This document shows positions 1 to 9,858 of a stretch of 64,000 nucleotides of DNA, one piece after another (the stretch's first letter is position 1; each line of letters opens with the position of its first letter). The stretch comes from Hemerocallis citrina (Eukaryota; Streptophyta; Magnoliopsida; Asparagales; Asphodelaceae), in contig CM030361.1 in assembly GCA_017893485.1 (NCBI GenBank), positions 307,549,224 to 307,613,223 of the forward strand. The letters run 5' to 3'. The translations under genes and the position numbers were made by a program. The notes under the pieces were generated by a model that was not told the origin of the DNA, ran no database searches, and saw only the letters and a program-made list of their open reading frames with translations.

Positions 1-3
1 ACA

Positions 4-18
4 CAAGCCCCCCACTCC
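4..18 (-). other. polypurine tract of G1
   Basis: On the minus strand this reads GGAGTGGGGGGCTTG and directly precedes the TGT that starts the 3' LTR. The same motif, GAGTGGGRRGCTYG followed by TG, precedes the 3' LTRs of G2 (23391-23406) and G3 (46866-46851). It would prime plus-strand DNA synthesis. Confidence 0.75.
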
Positions 19-69
19 TGCAGGGGGAGCGGGAGCTAGCCGTGGAGGAGTGCTTATGTTTGTAGAAAT

Positions 70-1105
70 GGGATGGCGAGTCACTGGGCCTTCATGAGAG
101 GGTTATCCTGATGGTTAGAGCGAGGGCGAGCCAAGGAGCCTTCCTGAGAGGACTACCCTGGTGCTAGACCTGACCTCGAGCCGGTCGAGGGATTACGGGC
201 CAAGAAGGGGGGTGGCGAGCCGTTGGCCTTCCTGAGAAGACCACCCTGGTGCCAGACCTGACCTCGAGCTTGGCGAGGGATTACTGGAAGGCAAGGGCGA
301 TGGCGAGCCGTGAAGCCTTCCTGAGAAGACTACCCTGGTGCCAGACCCGACCTCGAGCCGGTCGAGGGATTATGGGCTAACAAGGGGGGTGGCGAGCCGT
401 TGGCCTTCCTGAGAAGACCACCCTGGTGCCAGACCTGACCTCGAGCTTGGCGAGGGATTACTGGAAGGCAAGGGCGATGGCGAGCCGTGAAGCCTTCCTG
501 AGAAGACTACCCTGGTGCTAGACCTCACCTCGAGCTGGTCGAGGGATTACGGGCCAACAAGGGGGGTGGCGAGCCGTTGGCCTTCCTGAGAAGACCACCC
601 TGGTGCCAGACCTGACCTCGAGCTTGGCGAGGGATTACTGGAAGGCAAGGGCGATGGTGAGCCGTGAAGCCTTCCTGAGAAGACTACCCTGGTGCTAGAC
701 CTCACCTCGAGCTGGTCGAGGGATTACGGGCCAACAAGGGGGGTGGCGAGCCGTTGGCCTTCCTGAGAAGACCACCCTGGTGCCAGACCTGACCTCGAGC
801 TTGGCGAGGGATTACTGGAAGGCAAGGGCGATGGCGAGCCGTGAAGCCTTCCTGAGAAGACTACCCTGGTGCTAGACCTGACCTCGAGCTGGTCGAGGGA
901 TTACGGGCCAACAAGGGGGGTGGCGAGCCGTTTGGCCTTTCTGAGAAGACCACCCTGGTGCCAGACCTGACCTCGAGCTTGGCGAGGGATTACTGGAAGG
1001 CAAGGGCGATGGCGAGCCGTGAAGCCTTCCTGAGAAGACTACCCTGGTGCTAGACCTGACCTCGAGCTGGGGAGGGATTACGGGCTAACAAGGGGGATGG
1101 CGATC
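70..1105. repeat. dimeric tandem array, ~178-bp period (two ~89-bp halves)
   Basis: The phrase ggtggcgagccgttggcc recurs near 210, 388, 566, 744 and 923, a period of about 178 bp. Each unit holds two diverged ~89-bp halves. One ends its core in cgagcttggcgagggattactgg and the other in cgagctggtcgagggattacggg. The left end and the last copy are degenerate. The array lies between the polypurine tract and the promoter of the antisense gene, the place where Tat-lineage elements are known to carry 3'UTR tandem repeats. Confidence 0.9.
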
Positions 1106-2228
1106 GGTTGGCGCCCTAGAGTGATTGAGCGGGGATATCCCGCCATTCTTGTGGAGCATTGAAGGCTCTCCGAGAACGGTGTGATGGTCCAATTTCCTAG
1201 GGGCATTTAATGGCGCCGCCTAATAAATGTAGATGGCGCATGGTTTTCCGTCGATTGGCCTTCCCCGCGCCCCAACGGTTAGTCCCTGGGGGAGGTTATA
1301 AATACCTCTCCCCTCCATCGCAGGTATGATCAAAACAGGGGTGGCCCATCGGCCCTCAGAGGTGTCTGCTTCGGCGGACGCCTGTCTTTTGCTAATATTT
1401 TCGACCCCAGCAGCGTCGGAGAGGTGGTTACCCTGCCGTCCGGATCTTCTCTTGGATCTGATGGACCTTGATACGGCAGCCAGATCCAGGGGAGATCAGG
1501 GCGAGAGGGGTAACGGCCGAGATCCGTGCTGGTGGAAGAGGAGCCTCGGATTGGTGGTGGTTTTGCCGTCTGGATCCCTTTTCGGGTCAGACTACCCTGT
1601 CATGGATGTTTGGCCCGGGAGAGATCCGGACGAAAGATGCACCAACCGTATTCCGGTCTTGGGGCTGAAGGGCCTCGGATGGGGGGACCACCTCCCATTG
1701 GGGGTCGGCCAGTCCGTCTTGATAGGGCTGCAGGCGATGGCGATTTCTGTCCCACCCTCGAACAGTTCGGGGTTTCGGCTGTCGAAGCTGTAAGTCCCGG
1801 GCTGCTCGAGGGTGAGAGGGGAACTGGTCGAGCGCTGGAGCCCGGGGCGTCTGTCATATGACGGCGCCTTAAACCTTAAGTAAAAATATTTTCTCCGTCG
1901 CGTATTCCATCCGACCCGACCCCAGAGTTGGGCTGTCAGTCTGGCGTCTGATGACGTCCTCCGCACAGGTTTCGAGGACACGGCGCGATTTTCCAGGCGG
2001 CAGTTGTGCGTCAATCAGTGAATAGTAATCGCGGAAGTCGAGGAGCCGTTCTTCTCTTATATAAGTATTCCCCCCTTTTCCCCTTTCGCCCACTTCAATC
2101 TCGCTGCTCTCTTCTTCAAAAAATCTCCCAACCCTTCAGCGATTATTCTTGCAGTTTGCCGTACTCGGCTCGCCCTCCCGAAGCGGTCCCAGGTTAGTTT
2201 GGTAAGTTTGTTTTAGCTTTGGGCACAG
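1106..2228 (+). promoter_or_regulatory. promoter and leader region of the G1 antisense gene
   Basis: This stretch has no convincing coding frame. It holds two TATA boxes on the plus strand: TATAAATA at 1297-1304, followed by a pyrimidine-rich run, and TATATAAG at 2058-2065, followed by a C/T-rich leader. The second lies about 165 bp before the ATG at 2229. The same spacing appears in front of the antisense genes of G2 and G3, so I take the 2058 box as the core promoter. The 1297 box could be an alternative start. Confidence 0.55.
2058..2065 (+). promoter_or_regulatory. TATA box of the G1 antisense gene
   Basis: TATATAAG is followed by a C/T-rich leader and then the ATG at 2229. Equivalent boxes lie at 21388-21393 (minus strand, G2) and 48307-48314 (G3). 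Confidence 0.6.
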
Positions 2229-5119
2229 ATGGATAGGGCTCAGTCCGGTTCGTCGGCGTCGTCGTCCAGGGGGGAAGTAAAGCCTGACTCTCCGTCGACG
2301 TCGTGGGAAGAGCCCGTGTTCGAGGAGGAGTCGGTGCCCGTTGTGGGCCCTACTGGCTTGGTTTCTTGGGAGGACTCAGTAGGTGAGGGGGAAGCGGTAC
2401 ACAAGACGAGGCCGTCGCGCTCCCGACGTCCCTTTGTGGTGGAGAGTAGCGGGTCGGAGGGAGCCGGCGACAGTTCGGACGGCATTCGCGTGCTGGAGTT
2501 GTCTTCCGATGAGGAGAGAGGCGAGGGTGATATAGCGAGGAGATCCACCGTTCAGGGTCGAGGACCGTCGGAGCGAGTCAAGAAGGAGAAGAGGGCCCCA
2601 AGAAAACCGGGGTCGAGGACCGGCGGTTCGAGCCAGGCGCCTGTTTTCCGTAATTTGATGACGGGTTCGCCCGTTCAGCCGAAGCATTTCCGTCAGTATC
2701 CCGACGACCTTTCTGACCGGGAGCTTTTCGGAGTGCAACCCTCTTCGCCGAGCCGGAGGAGGGTGATGATGGACGCGATCTCGACCGTTTTGGAGGACGG
2801 GGATTTTGAGGTTCTGCAGCTGGCGCATCATATAGGGCCTGGTTACGAACTGCTGATGTCGAGCTCTACTCTGCGCCCCACCGATCCCTTATTAGCTTGG
2901 TACTGTGTCTTCCCAGTGGACGCTTTCATCTCTGGCCTGAGGTTGCCAATCCACCCGTTCGTTAGGGACGTGTTGAACTGGGCATCCTTGGCGCCCATGC
3001 AGTATGGGCCGAACTCTTGGAAGCAGATTATCTGCTTTGTGCTGATGTGCGAGGAACAGCAAGTACCGCTGCGGCTGAATGTGTTCTGCGCGATGTTGAT
3101 GGTCAGCTCGTCGGCCGAGGGTGTATACTATATCTCTCCCCGGAGTGGGGGGAAGGTCGTTCGCAACCACCCGGATTCCATCAAGGGATGGAAGGAGAAA
3201 TATTTGGTGATCCGGAGTGAAGAGCCATGGGACATTCCCACTCGATGGAACCACTCCAAGCCGAACTACCAACCGCCGAGGCAGGGGGATCTGTCAGCCG
3301 ATGAATGGGGGTTTGTCGAGCGCCTCCGCCAGTCACCTAGTATTGATTGGACGGAGGTGATGGAGACCAATTTGGCGAGCGCTGGACTGAGCCCAGCCGT
3401 TATGTGTATGTAGTTGTTTCTTTTCTCTTTGTCCTTTCTTGCTTTCTTGCTCATTGCTCTTAATGGTTTTTCCCGCAGGTATGGACGAGGCGTCGATCAA
3501 GGCAAAGAGGCTCGCCATGAGGAAGGAGAAGGCTGAGAAGGAGGCGGCGAAGAGGCCGAGGGGGTCGTCCCTAATCATCTCGGAGGTCCAATTCGAGCTG
3601 AGGACCAAGAGGGGTCGCTCGGAGACGAGCAAGGGTGCGGCTGCTTCGAAGGGTCAGGGCCTAGCGGGGGCCCCTGTTCTTGACAAGGGGAAAGGTCCCT
3701 GGGTCGAGGCCGAGGAAGAGGATCCGGTGGTGGAGTTGTTGCGGCAGCGGTGGGCTCCGGACTGGTCGGTTCGGATGGGGGACCGCCTGACAGAGGAGGC
3801 CCAAGCCGTTGAAGTGGTGGAAAAGCTGGCGACCCCTCGCGATCGCAAGGCGATGGAGGGTGAGCCCGTGGAGGTGGCGTTCGCACGCCTGGCGCAGGCC
3901 ACTGTGCAGGTAAGTCTGTCGACCCTGTCCCTCTTTGTTGATTTTCGTGCGGAGGCCTGATCTTTATCTGCCGTTGGCTGTAGGCTTGCATACAGGGGGC
4001 CAACATAAAGAACATGTACGAGGCGTCCCTGGCCCAAGAGCGAGCTCGGGCGGAAAAGAGCGAGCTGGAGATGAAGGAGATGCGGATCGAACTCGAGGGT
4101 TCGCATAAGAGGGAGCAGCAGCTGGAGCTCCAGCTCAAGGCCAAGGATGTGGAGTGGGAGAAGAAGATAGCCTCCCTGAAGACGAAGTTCACCAAGGAGG
4201 CGAAGGAGGTGCTGACTACGGGCCAGCTGATGGTGATCGCGGCCCAGGACAAAAGCTATGCGAAGGCCCTCAGCCACGTGAGGCACTTCTTCCCGGCCCT
4301 CGATTTGTCCAAGTTTGAGTATGATATGGAGATCGAGGGGACGTCGAAGACTCCTGGCGAAGAAGGGCCTGCCGTCGACCCACCGGCCGACGCACCCGTG
4401 GGTCCGTCCGTCGACGCGGAGGTGGGTCAATGAGTTGTGTAATTTTTATCTTTCTTTTTCTCTCCCTCGATTGTGTTTGCCTCCCGCGGACTGGCCACCG
4501 CATTTTTTGTAAAAAGCACCTGGATTTATAGTGGCGAGAAAAGTTTTTTGACCGGCCGGTTGTTTTGATCTCGGACATTTCTGAATCTTCTTGAGAATGT
4601 GTGTTGAGTTGGCTGGTTATCTTGTAGGTCGCGGCTCTCCTCCCTGAGGTGGACTCCCGTAGTTTCTATGTGGCGTGGCTCCGGAGTAAGGTTAAGGTCC
4701 TGGAGGCCGCGCTGGCTCGTCATCGAAGGGGGGCTCGGGACATCGATACGGCTTGTAATTTTTATCGGAATAAGTCCGCAGTCTTAAGTGCGGAGGCGCG
4801 CCGGTTGAGAAGGGCGATGTGGGATCGGGAGCTCGGCGGTGCGGACCTTAGACAGGCCGGGCTTAGTACCTTGGTGCCGAGGGCCTCTCCTGGGGGGTTA
4901 TCTCGCAACGTCTTTGTGGAGAAGGAGATGGAGATGCCTCGTTACAAGGCGGTGTTGGGTGCCTCGTTCTCTTCCTCCGCGGGTCGACAGGCGGAGGGGG
5001 TTCCCTCTGCGCTGCTGCTGTTGCAGCGGACGCGACCGGATGACGCCCAGAGTTCTGTGGCTGGAGTGTCGATTGTGGCTGAGGCTAAGGAATACCACAA
5101 CGAGGAGAGGGGCCCCTAG
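2229..5119 (+). CDS. antisense extra gene of G1, four exons, intact (845 aa)
   Basis: Proposed exons are 2229-3405, 3479-3909, 3984-4421 and 4628-5119. They join to 2,538 nt (845 codons plus stop). The donors are GTATGT, GTAAGT, GTGGGT and the acceptors are gcag, gtag, gtag. Intron phases are 1, 0, 0. Exon 1 has an acidic, Ser-rich N-terminus and then a globular region (PSSPS, LRPTDPLLAWYC, DSIKGWKEKY) that resembles the family catalogued as putative gypsy-type transposon protein (Transposase_28). Exon 2 is Lys/Arg-rich. Exons 3 and 4 are charged and probably coiled coil. The gene points against gag-protease and converges on it. Such antisense ORFs are known in Tat elements, but their function is not. 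Intact splice sites and frame suggest recent selection or a young copy. The role is unassigned. Confidence 0.75.
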
Positions 5120-5250
5120 TTGCTTGGTCGGAGTACTCTACGTCCCTCGTTGGGCCCGAGGGGCCCTGATCTTCCTGATTTGAGATGAGTGGAGCGGTCT
5201 TGTAACGGTCTTTGTTTTTCTTTCGTTTTATTTTTTCTCTTTGGAGCGAA

Positions 5251-5256
5251 AATAAA
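5251..5256 (+). terminator. poly(A) signal of the G1 antisense gene
   Basis: AATAAA lies about 130 bp after the stop codon at 5119 and about 100 bp before the gag-protease stop that faces it. AATAAA is also found after the G2 gene (minus strand, 17997-17992) and the G3 gene (51574-51579). The interval 5120-5353 otherwise looks like a short convergent 3'UTR. Confidence 0.55.
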
Positions 5257-5353
5257 GGGGTATTTTTAGTATAAGGTAGGGAGGGCCGCTAAGGCAGCCC
5301 TTTACACATGAGGGTTTACACAAAAACAGATTTACATTTAGCCGGGCCATAAT

Positions 5354-7534
5354 CTATGCTCGTTCGGCGTCGAGGGGGAACACACCTCCCCCGACGGTGG
5401 TCATGTAGCATGATCGCGCTGCTTCTTGGCTGCCTCGGACGATGCCGACTCCTTGCGGGGTGGGGAACTTGAGCTTCAGATGGTAAGCCGAAGGCACCGC
5501 TTGTAGGGAGCACAGTCCAGGCCGGCCGAGTATGGCGTTGTAAGCCGCCTTGACGTTGACCACCATGAAGTCCATGGATTCGGTCCTCTTGACAGGAGTC
5601 GACCCGGCGGTAACGTCGAGGGTAACAATCCCTTCTATCACGACAGGGACGCCGGAGAACCCGTGCAAAGTGTACCCGGCCGGCTTGAGTTTGCCTCTGG
5701 GTAACCTGAGATTTTCGAAGGCTTCGAGAAAAAGAATATTCACCGAGCTACCGTTGTCGACGAGGATCCTGCGGACTTCACAATTAGCCATGTGGAGGTT
5801 AATGACGAGGGCATCGCAGTGGGGCAAGCGAACACCTTCAAGGTCTTCCCCTGAGAAGGAGACCGGCCTTGACTGCAGTTTGGGCGAGGGGTTGTCTCTG
5901 ACAGCGTTCACCTCTCGGATGAAGGCTTTTCGGGAAGTATTTGATTCACCTCCCATCGGCCCTCCGTGGACACAGTGCAAGATGAAAGGGATATCTGCGG
6001 CTCCCTCGGAATCGGGGTCCCGACCCTGGGTCTGGTTTGGAGGAGGGTTCGGAGGCGATTGCCTCCGGTTCCTAGCGTCTCGCCGATCCCGTGAGCCTTC
6101 TCGGGTAAACTCTCGGAGGTACCCTCTGGAAATGAGTTCTTCAATTTCGTCTTTCAGGGCTCGGCATTGGTCGGTTTCGTGCCCGTGATCTCTGTGGAAG
6201 CGGCAGTAAAAGCGCTGATCTCGATTCTTGTTGTTATTAGATCGGGGGGGTAGTCGGACAATGCCCTTGTCTTCGATTTCCAAGAGGATGGCGGATATGT
6301 TATGCGTCAGGGGAGTGTACCTCTCGAAGCGGGGGACTGGCGGGACCTTCTTCATGGCCCCCGGGTCCCTTGGAGCTTTCTTTGGTGGTTCGACTTCCTC
6401 GGTCTTCCGCTTTCCCTTCCCGGTGGCATCCCTGGCATCTTCGGGATTAAGGGCCTCTTCTGCCCTAATGTATTTCTCGACCCTATTAAGGAGGTCGGGA
6501 AAGTCGACGGGGGGTCTCTTTGCCAGAGAAGCCTTCAGCTGTCCGTGACGGACGTTGTGTCGGAATGCCGCTGAAGCGACGCCTGGGTCGAGGGAGGAGA
6601 TCGACCTTGCCTCAGCGGTGAATCTCCGGACGAACACTCTGAGTGATTCCCCCTCTATCTGCTTGAGCCCAAGTAATGAGGCGCTGGTCCTTTCGGCCTT
6701 CCGGCTAGTGACAAAATGGGCAAGAAAATTGCCCTCGAGTTGGTCGAAGGAGTAAATGGAGCCGGGGGCGAGCTTCGAGAACCACTCGCGAGCTGGACCC
6801 CGAAGGGTGGCAGGGAAGGCTCGGCAGAGCAGGGGATCCGAGGCGCTGTGAATCATCATGAGGGTTTTGAAACCCTCCATGTGATCAGCAGGATCTCCCT
6901 CGCCATCGTAGGTCTCGAATTGAGGGGGTCGGAAATTCCGGGGTATTTCCGCTTGGAGGATGGGGGCGGAGAAGGGAGGACGGACAGGTCTGTACCCCTG
7001 AGCCGTTCTTTGGCCGCCGTCCCCTATGTGATCGAGGCGATCCTCCATTTCTTGTAGGCGTCTTAGGAGTACGTCATCGTCCTCCGGCTGGATCGTTGAA
7101 GGGCGGGACGCGCTGGCTTCGGCGTCCGACCCTGTTTGGGAATGGAGGGTTTCTTCCCTGGGGGCCCGTCGGAGGGCTCCCAGAATTTCTCTTCGGAAGT
7201 CTTGGAATTCCTTATGAGTGACGGGGGCTCCCTCGACCCGGTTTAGTCGGTCCGAGGGTTGTCTTCCGACTCGGCTGAGCGCGGGTCTTCGCACCTCGGG
7301 TGGCGGTCTCGGATGATTCGGGACCGGGTTGGAAGCGGCCCTTCCCCTGCTGCGGGTAATCTTGCGGTTGAGGATTATTCCCCGGAGGTCGGGCTGGGCT
7401 GGCCGGCCGACGCTCCTTTGGGACTCCCGAGGGAGAGCCTTGTGTTTCGACGTGCGTGGCCTGGCTTTATCAGTGGGTGGGGGCGAGTCCCGTTGGTTGA
7501 CGGAGGAAGCAGCCCCCTTGCCTTTGGAGGCCAT
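5354..7534 (-). CDS. gag: gag-protease polyprotein of G1 (726 aa, intact)
   Basis: The frame runs uninterrupted from the ATG at 7534. Residues about 1-190 are basic, Pro-rich and disordered. The retrotransposon gag (capsid) domain lies at about 200-360. A Cys/His knuckle-like segment has C444, H447, H450, H452 and C457 and would bind RNA. The aspartic protease has its active-site DNGSS at 593-597 and a later hydrophobic ILGRPG at about 668-673. The frame stops at DAERA, just where G3 continues toward reverse transcriptase. Gag would form the particle that packages RNA, and protease would cleave it. With no pol, replication would need enzymes from another element. The start lies about 60 bp after the primer-binding site, as in G2 and G3. 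This is the only undamaged gag in the window. Confidence 0.88.
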   Translation of the reverse strand: MASKGKGAASSVNQRDSPPPTDKARPRTSKHKALPRESQRSVGRPAQPDLRGIILNRKITRSRGRAASNPVPNHPRPPPEVRRPALSRVGRQPSDRLNRVEGAPVTHKEFQDFRREILGALRRAPREETLHSQTGSDAEASASRPSTIQPEDDDVLLRRLQEMEDRLDHIGDGGQRTAQGYRPVRPPFSAPILQAEIPRNFRPPQFETYDGEGDPADHMEGFKTLMMIHSASDPLLCRAFPATLRGPAREWFSKLAPGSIYSFDQLEGNFLAHFVTSRKAERTSASLLGLKQIEGESLRVFVRRFTAEARSISSLDPGVASAAFRHNVRHGQLKASLAKRPPVDFPDLLNRVEKYIRAEEALNPEDARDATGKGKRKTEEVEPPKKAPRDPGAMKKVPPVPRFERYTPLTHNISAILLEIEDKGIVRLPPRSNNNKNRDQRFYCRFHRDHGHETDQCRALKDEIEELISRGYLREFTREGSRDRRDARNRRQSPPNPPPNQTQGRDPDSEGAADIPFILHCVHGGPMGGESNTSRKAFIREVNAVRDNPSPKLQSRPVSFSGEDLEGVRLPHCDALVINLHMANCEVRRILVDNGSSVNILFLEAFENLRLPRGKLKPAGYTLHGFSGVPVVIEGIVTLDVTAGSTPVKRTESMDFMVVNVKAAYNAILGRPGLCSLQAVPSAYHLKLKFPTPQGVGIVRGSQEAARSCYMTTVGGGVFPLDAERA

Positions 7535-7594
7535 GAGGGTTCGGCTATCGAGGTCTTTTGAGGGTCTGGATCGGATCGGCTTCTGGAGCAGCTG

Positions 7595-7612
7595 TTCCCA
7601 CAGACGGCACCA
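7595..7612 (-). other. primer-binding site of G1
   Basis: The minus strand reads TGGTGCCGTCTGTGGGAA, three bases inside the LTR end. G2 and G3 have TGGCGCCGTCTGTGGGAA, so G1 carries a C-to-T change. The first nine bases of the G2/G3 form fit the 3' end of plant tRNA-Asp (ACGGCGCCA), but the rest fits poorly, so I leave the primer tRNA open. Confidence 0.7.
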
Positions 7613-7615
7613 ACC

Positions 7616-8407
7616 TGATGCTGTTTATTTCTGGGAGACGTGTGGATGCACCAGGTGTGAGTTCGGACTCAATTTGTATTGAAGGAGAATGCCGCTCGTC
7701 TGCCGACCTTCGGTTGACCTTCTGGGACCTGCGATGAGCTCGGAAAGATGTTGAAGGCTGGGCTCGGATCGGAAGGGTCGGATCCGAGGTCTTGTGTACC
7801 TGCAGACGGTCCTGAAACACCGGGGTTTATCCCGGTGGCGGACCCTCCGACGCTCTAGTCAGTCTCTGTGAGAGAGTAGCAATAACTAGGTATATTTAAG
7901 TGGCAAAAGATTGATTACCTCAAAAGGTGGGTGTGGGTCTAGTATTTATAGAGAATCCCAACCGGGTTTGGTTCCACTTGGGGGCCGGGTCTGGATCCGA
8001 AAGCCCGTGGGCCTGACGTGGCAGAAGGCCCAGGGGGTTTAGGGCGGACGTGGCAATACCAGGAGTGGTATAGGGCTGACGTGGCGAAACCCTTGGCGGT
8101 ATTTGGAGTTGACGTGGCCGATCGCGGGTCTCCTGTGCTTCGGGGGGGGATCGGAAGGCCTAGGCTGCGCCAGGTCATCCTTCTGCCCCGCCCGAGAGGG
8201 GGGACGGTCTGTGGTACTGTCCCAGATCAGACTCCGAGGGCTACTGAGGCTCGTCGGTACGAGGAGGCCAGTACCGTGAGGGCAAACACGAGGTTCGGCG
8301 CCGACCCTGAAGTGGTTCGGAGCCGAACTAGGTTGCTATCTTTGTCTTTCTGAGTGGGAATTGTATCGGGCCCTGGTTGGGCCTCAGGCCATTTTTACCC
8401 TGTCACA
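7616..8407 (-). repeat. 5' LTR of G1 (~792 bp)
   Basis: On the minus strand the LTR starts TGTGACAGGG at 8407 and ends AGCATCA at 7616, giving TG...CA termini. TATAAATACT at 7950-7941 is the likely promoter of the gag transcript. The 3' copy lies outside the window, so the boundary at 8407 rests on agreement with bases 1-3 of the window. Confidence 0.75.
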
Positions 8408-9191
8408 GTAGTCTAGTCTATAATTTAGAGAGTATATAATTAGCTCTGATCATATATGTTGTATACATTTTGTTGACATTTTCATAGATGTAGTGTTAGT
8501 TGTAGTGGTGGAATATAGGAGAAGCAAAAAAACGAGATGAAAACATTCAATTTGTACGAGTAGGTCGGACTCGCCGCGTAGAAGGTAACGGAACTTGTAG
8601 AGGCGATTTCCATCTCACGATTTGTGAGATACGTCCGTTTATCATTTTTATTCAATACAACGGATACAAAGTGATACACGGCCGTATCTTTCAAACCGAA
8701 AGTCAGAACTCACCTCTGCAAGTTCCGCTGGCTCGTGTTTGGCGTGCCAGAGTTGACGCCCAAATTTAGGAAATTTTCCTTCTCGTTTTTGTTGTTTTGA
8801 CGCGTATATAAAAAACATTTAATCCACCTCGGAATTTGTGGAATACGTTATGAATAGAAAATTGCTTAAACGAATTCCAAATAAAACGAAACTGTGCGAG
8901 TAGGTTGGTCTCGCCACTTACAAGTCATACCAACCTGTACATGCGAGTTCTGGCCCGTGGTTTGCGAGATACGTCAATGTATCGCTTTCCGCTCAGTTTT
9001 GAATAGTGAAAACGATACACGGTCGTATCTTTCAAACCGTGGGTCAGAACTCCCATGTACAAGTTGCGTTGGCTTGTGTGCGGGGAGCCTGACCCAACGG
9101 CCAAATTTTGGATTTTTTGCATCTCGTTTATGTTGTTTTGACGCGTATATGAAAAAACTCAAATCTACCTCGAATTTTTTTAGTACGGTCT
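8408..9191. repeat. ~340-bp hairpin-forming tandem repeats, left part
   Basis: Two diverged units are visible. Their landmark (ttgtgagatacg / tttgcgagatacgtcaatgtatcg) lies near 8623 and 8961, about 338 bp apart. Each unit holds a long imperfect inverted repeat. In the second, a gagttctggcccgtggtttgc arm pairs with an aaaccgtgggtcagaactc arm, and cttgtac pairs with gtacaag outside. The same family resumes at 24002 after G2. No convincing gene is present. Confidence 0.8.
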
Positions 9192-9786
9192 TAATATGGC
9201 TAAAAATAGGGGTTTAATCGAGACCGTCCAAATTGGGCACGAATCATGAAGTCCGGGGGTAAGACAGTAATTTCACCTACAAACGGGTCAGAAGCGGGTA
9301 CTGGGTTTCCTTCTTGCAGATCCAATAGCCCGCGAACAGATCCACCTCAACTGGGTGCGGGTTTCAACCCGCAACAATCCCGGTCCGGCAGGATAGAATT
9401 AGGGTTTCTGATTAATATTAATCAACGGCCCTGATTCATATCTATCCTTTCACTGGGGATTAGAGATTACATTCCTTATCTATACACAAGGAATTACATG
9501 CCTAATCTGTTCCCTAAGACGCCTATAAATACCCCCCACCCATCTCCATTAAGAGGTAATCAATCTTTCACCAGTTTTTGCGCTCTTTCATAGTCTTCCA
9601 GATTACTGACTTGAGCGTCGGAGGGTGCGTCGTCGGAAACAACCCCGGTGTCTCGCACTTTTTGCAGGTGTACGGCGGGAGCGACGATCATACCCCGACG
9701 GAATAGGAACGCAGGTTTACTATTCAGTTTCCCTAAGAATCCACAAATACTATCTGTTTGCCCCCACACCAAAATTAGCGGCAACA
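9192..9786 (+). repeat. 5' LTR of G2 (595 bp)
   Basis: It matches 23407-24001 over its whole length. It starts TAATATGG where the 3' copy starts TGATATGG (a G-to-A change in the terminal TG) and ends CAACA. TATAAATA at 9524-9531 is the likely promoter. Confidence 0.92.
9524..9531 (+). promoter_or_regulatory. TATA box in the G2 5' LTR
   Basis: TATAAATA is followed by a C-rich run and is repeated at the same LTR position in the 3' copy near 23744. It would start the genomic/gag-pol RNA. Confidence 0.6.
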
Positions 9787-9789
9787 GAT

Positions 9790-9807
9790 TGGCGCCGTCT
9801 GTGGGAA
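9790..9807 (+). other. primer-binding site of G2
   Basis: TGGCGCCGTCTGTGGGAA lies three bases (gat) after the LTR end. It is identical to the G3 site. Confidence 0.8.
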
Positions 9808-9858
9808 ACTAACGAATAGAAACCTCTCCTCTTCCCGGAATACAGATCTTCTCCAGCT

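Larger units (their letters stand above)
1..8407 (-). mobile_element. G1: pol-less Tat-type Ty3/gypsy element, 3' LTR off window
   Basis: Read on the minus strand, the element runs 5' LTR (8407-7616), primer-binding site, gag-protease (7534-5354), an antisense four-exon gene on the plus strand (2229-5119), a tandem array (about 70-1105) and a polypurine tract at 4-18. Bases 1-3 (aca, TGT on the minus strand) match the first bases of the 5' LTR, so the window opens three bases into the 3' LTR. No reverse transcriptase, RNase H or integrase is present. The gag-protease frame ends in a normal stop and the antisense gene is intact. This resembles the non-autonomous gag-only LTR elements described in plants (TR-GAG type), which depend on pol from relatives. 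The related autonomous layout is seen in G3 at 46316-58239. The 3' LTR and target duplication cannot be checked here. Confidence 0.85.

Noticed and set aside
1326..2014. Several overlapping frames of 60-155 aa before the G1 antisense gene
   Set aside because: They overlap on both strands in GC-rich DNA, lie between two TATA boxes, and show no recognisable domain. Treated as leader/promoter.
3575..4430. Long minus-strand frames opposite the G1 antisense gene
   Set aside because: They are mirror frames of Lys/Glu-rich coding DNA and end at its introns.
9790..9807. Firm assignment of the primer tRNA
   Set aside because: Only the first nine bases fit tRNA-Asp from memory. A tRNA database comparison is needed.
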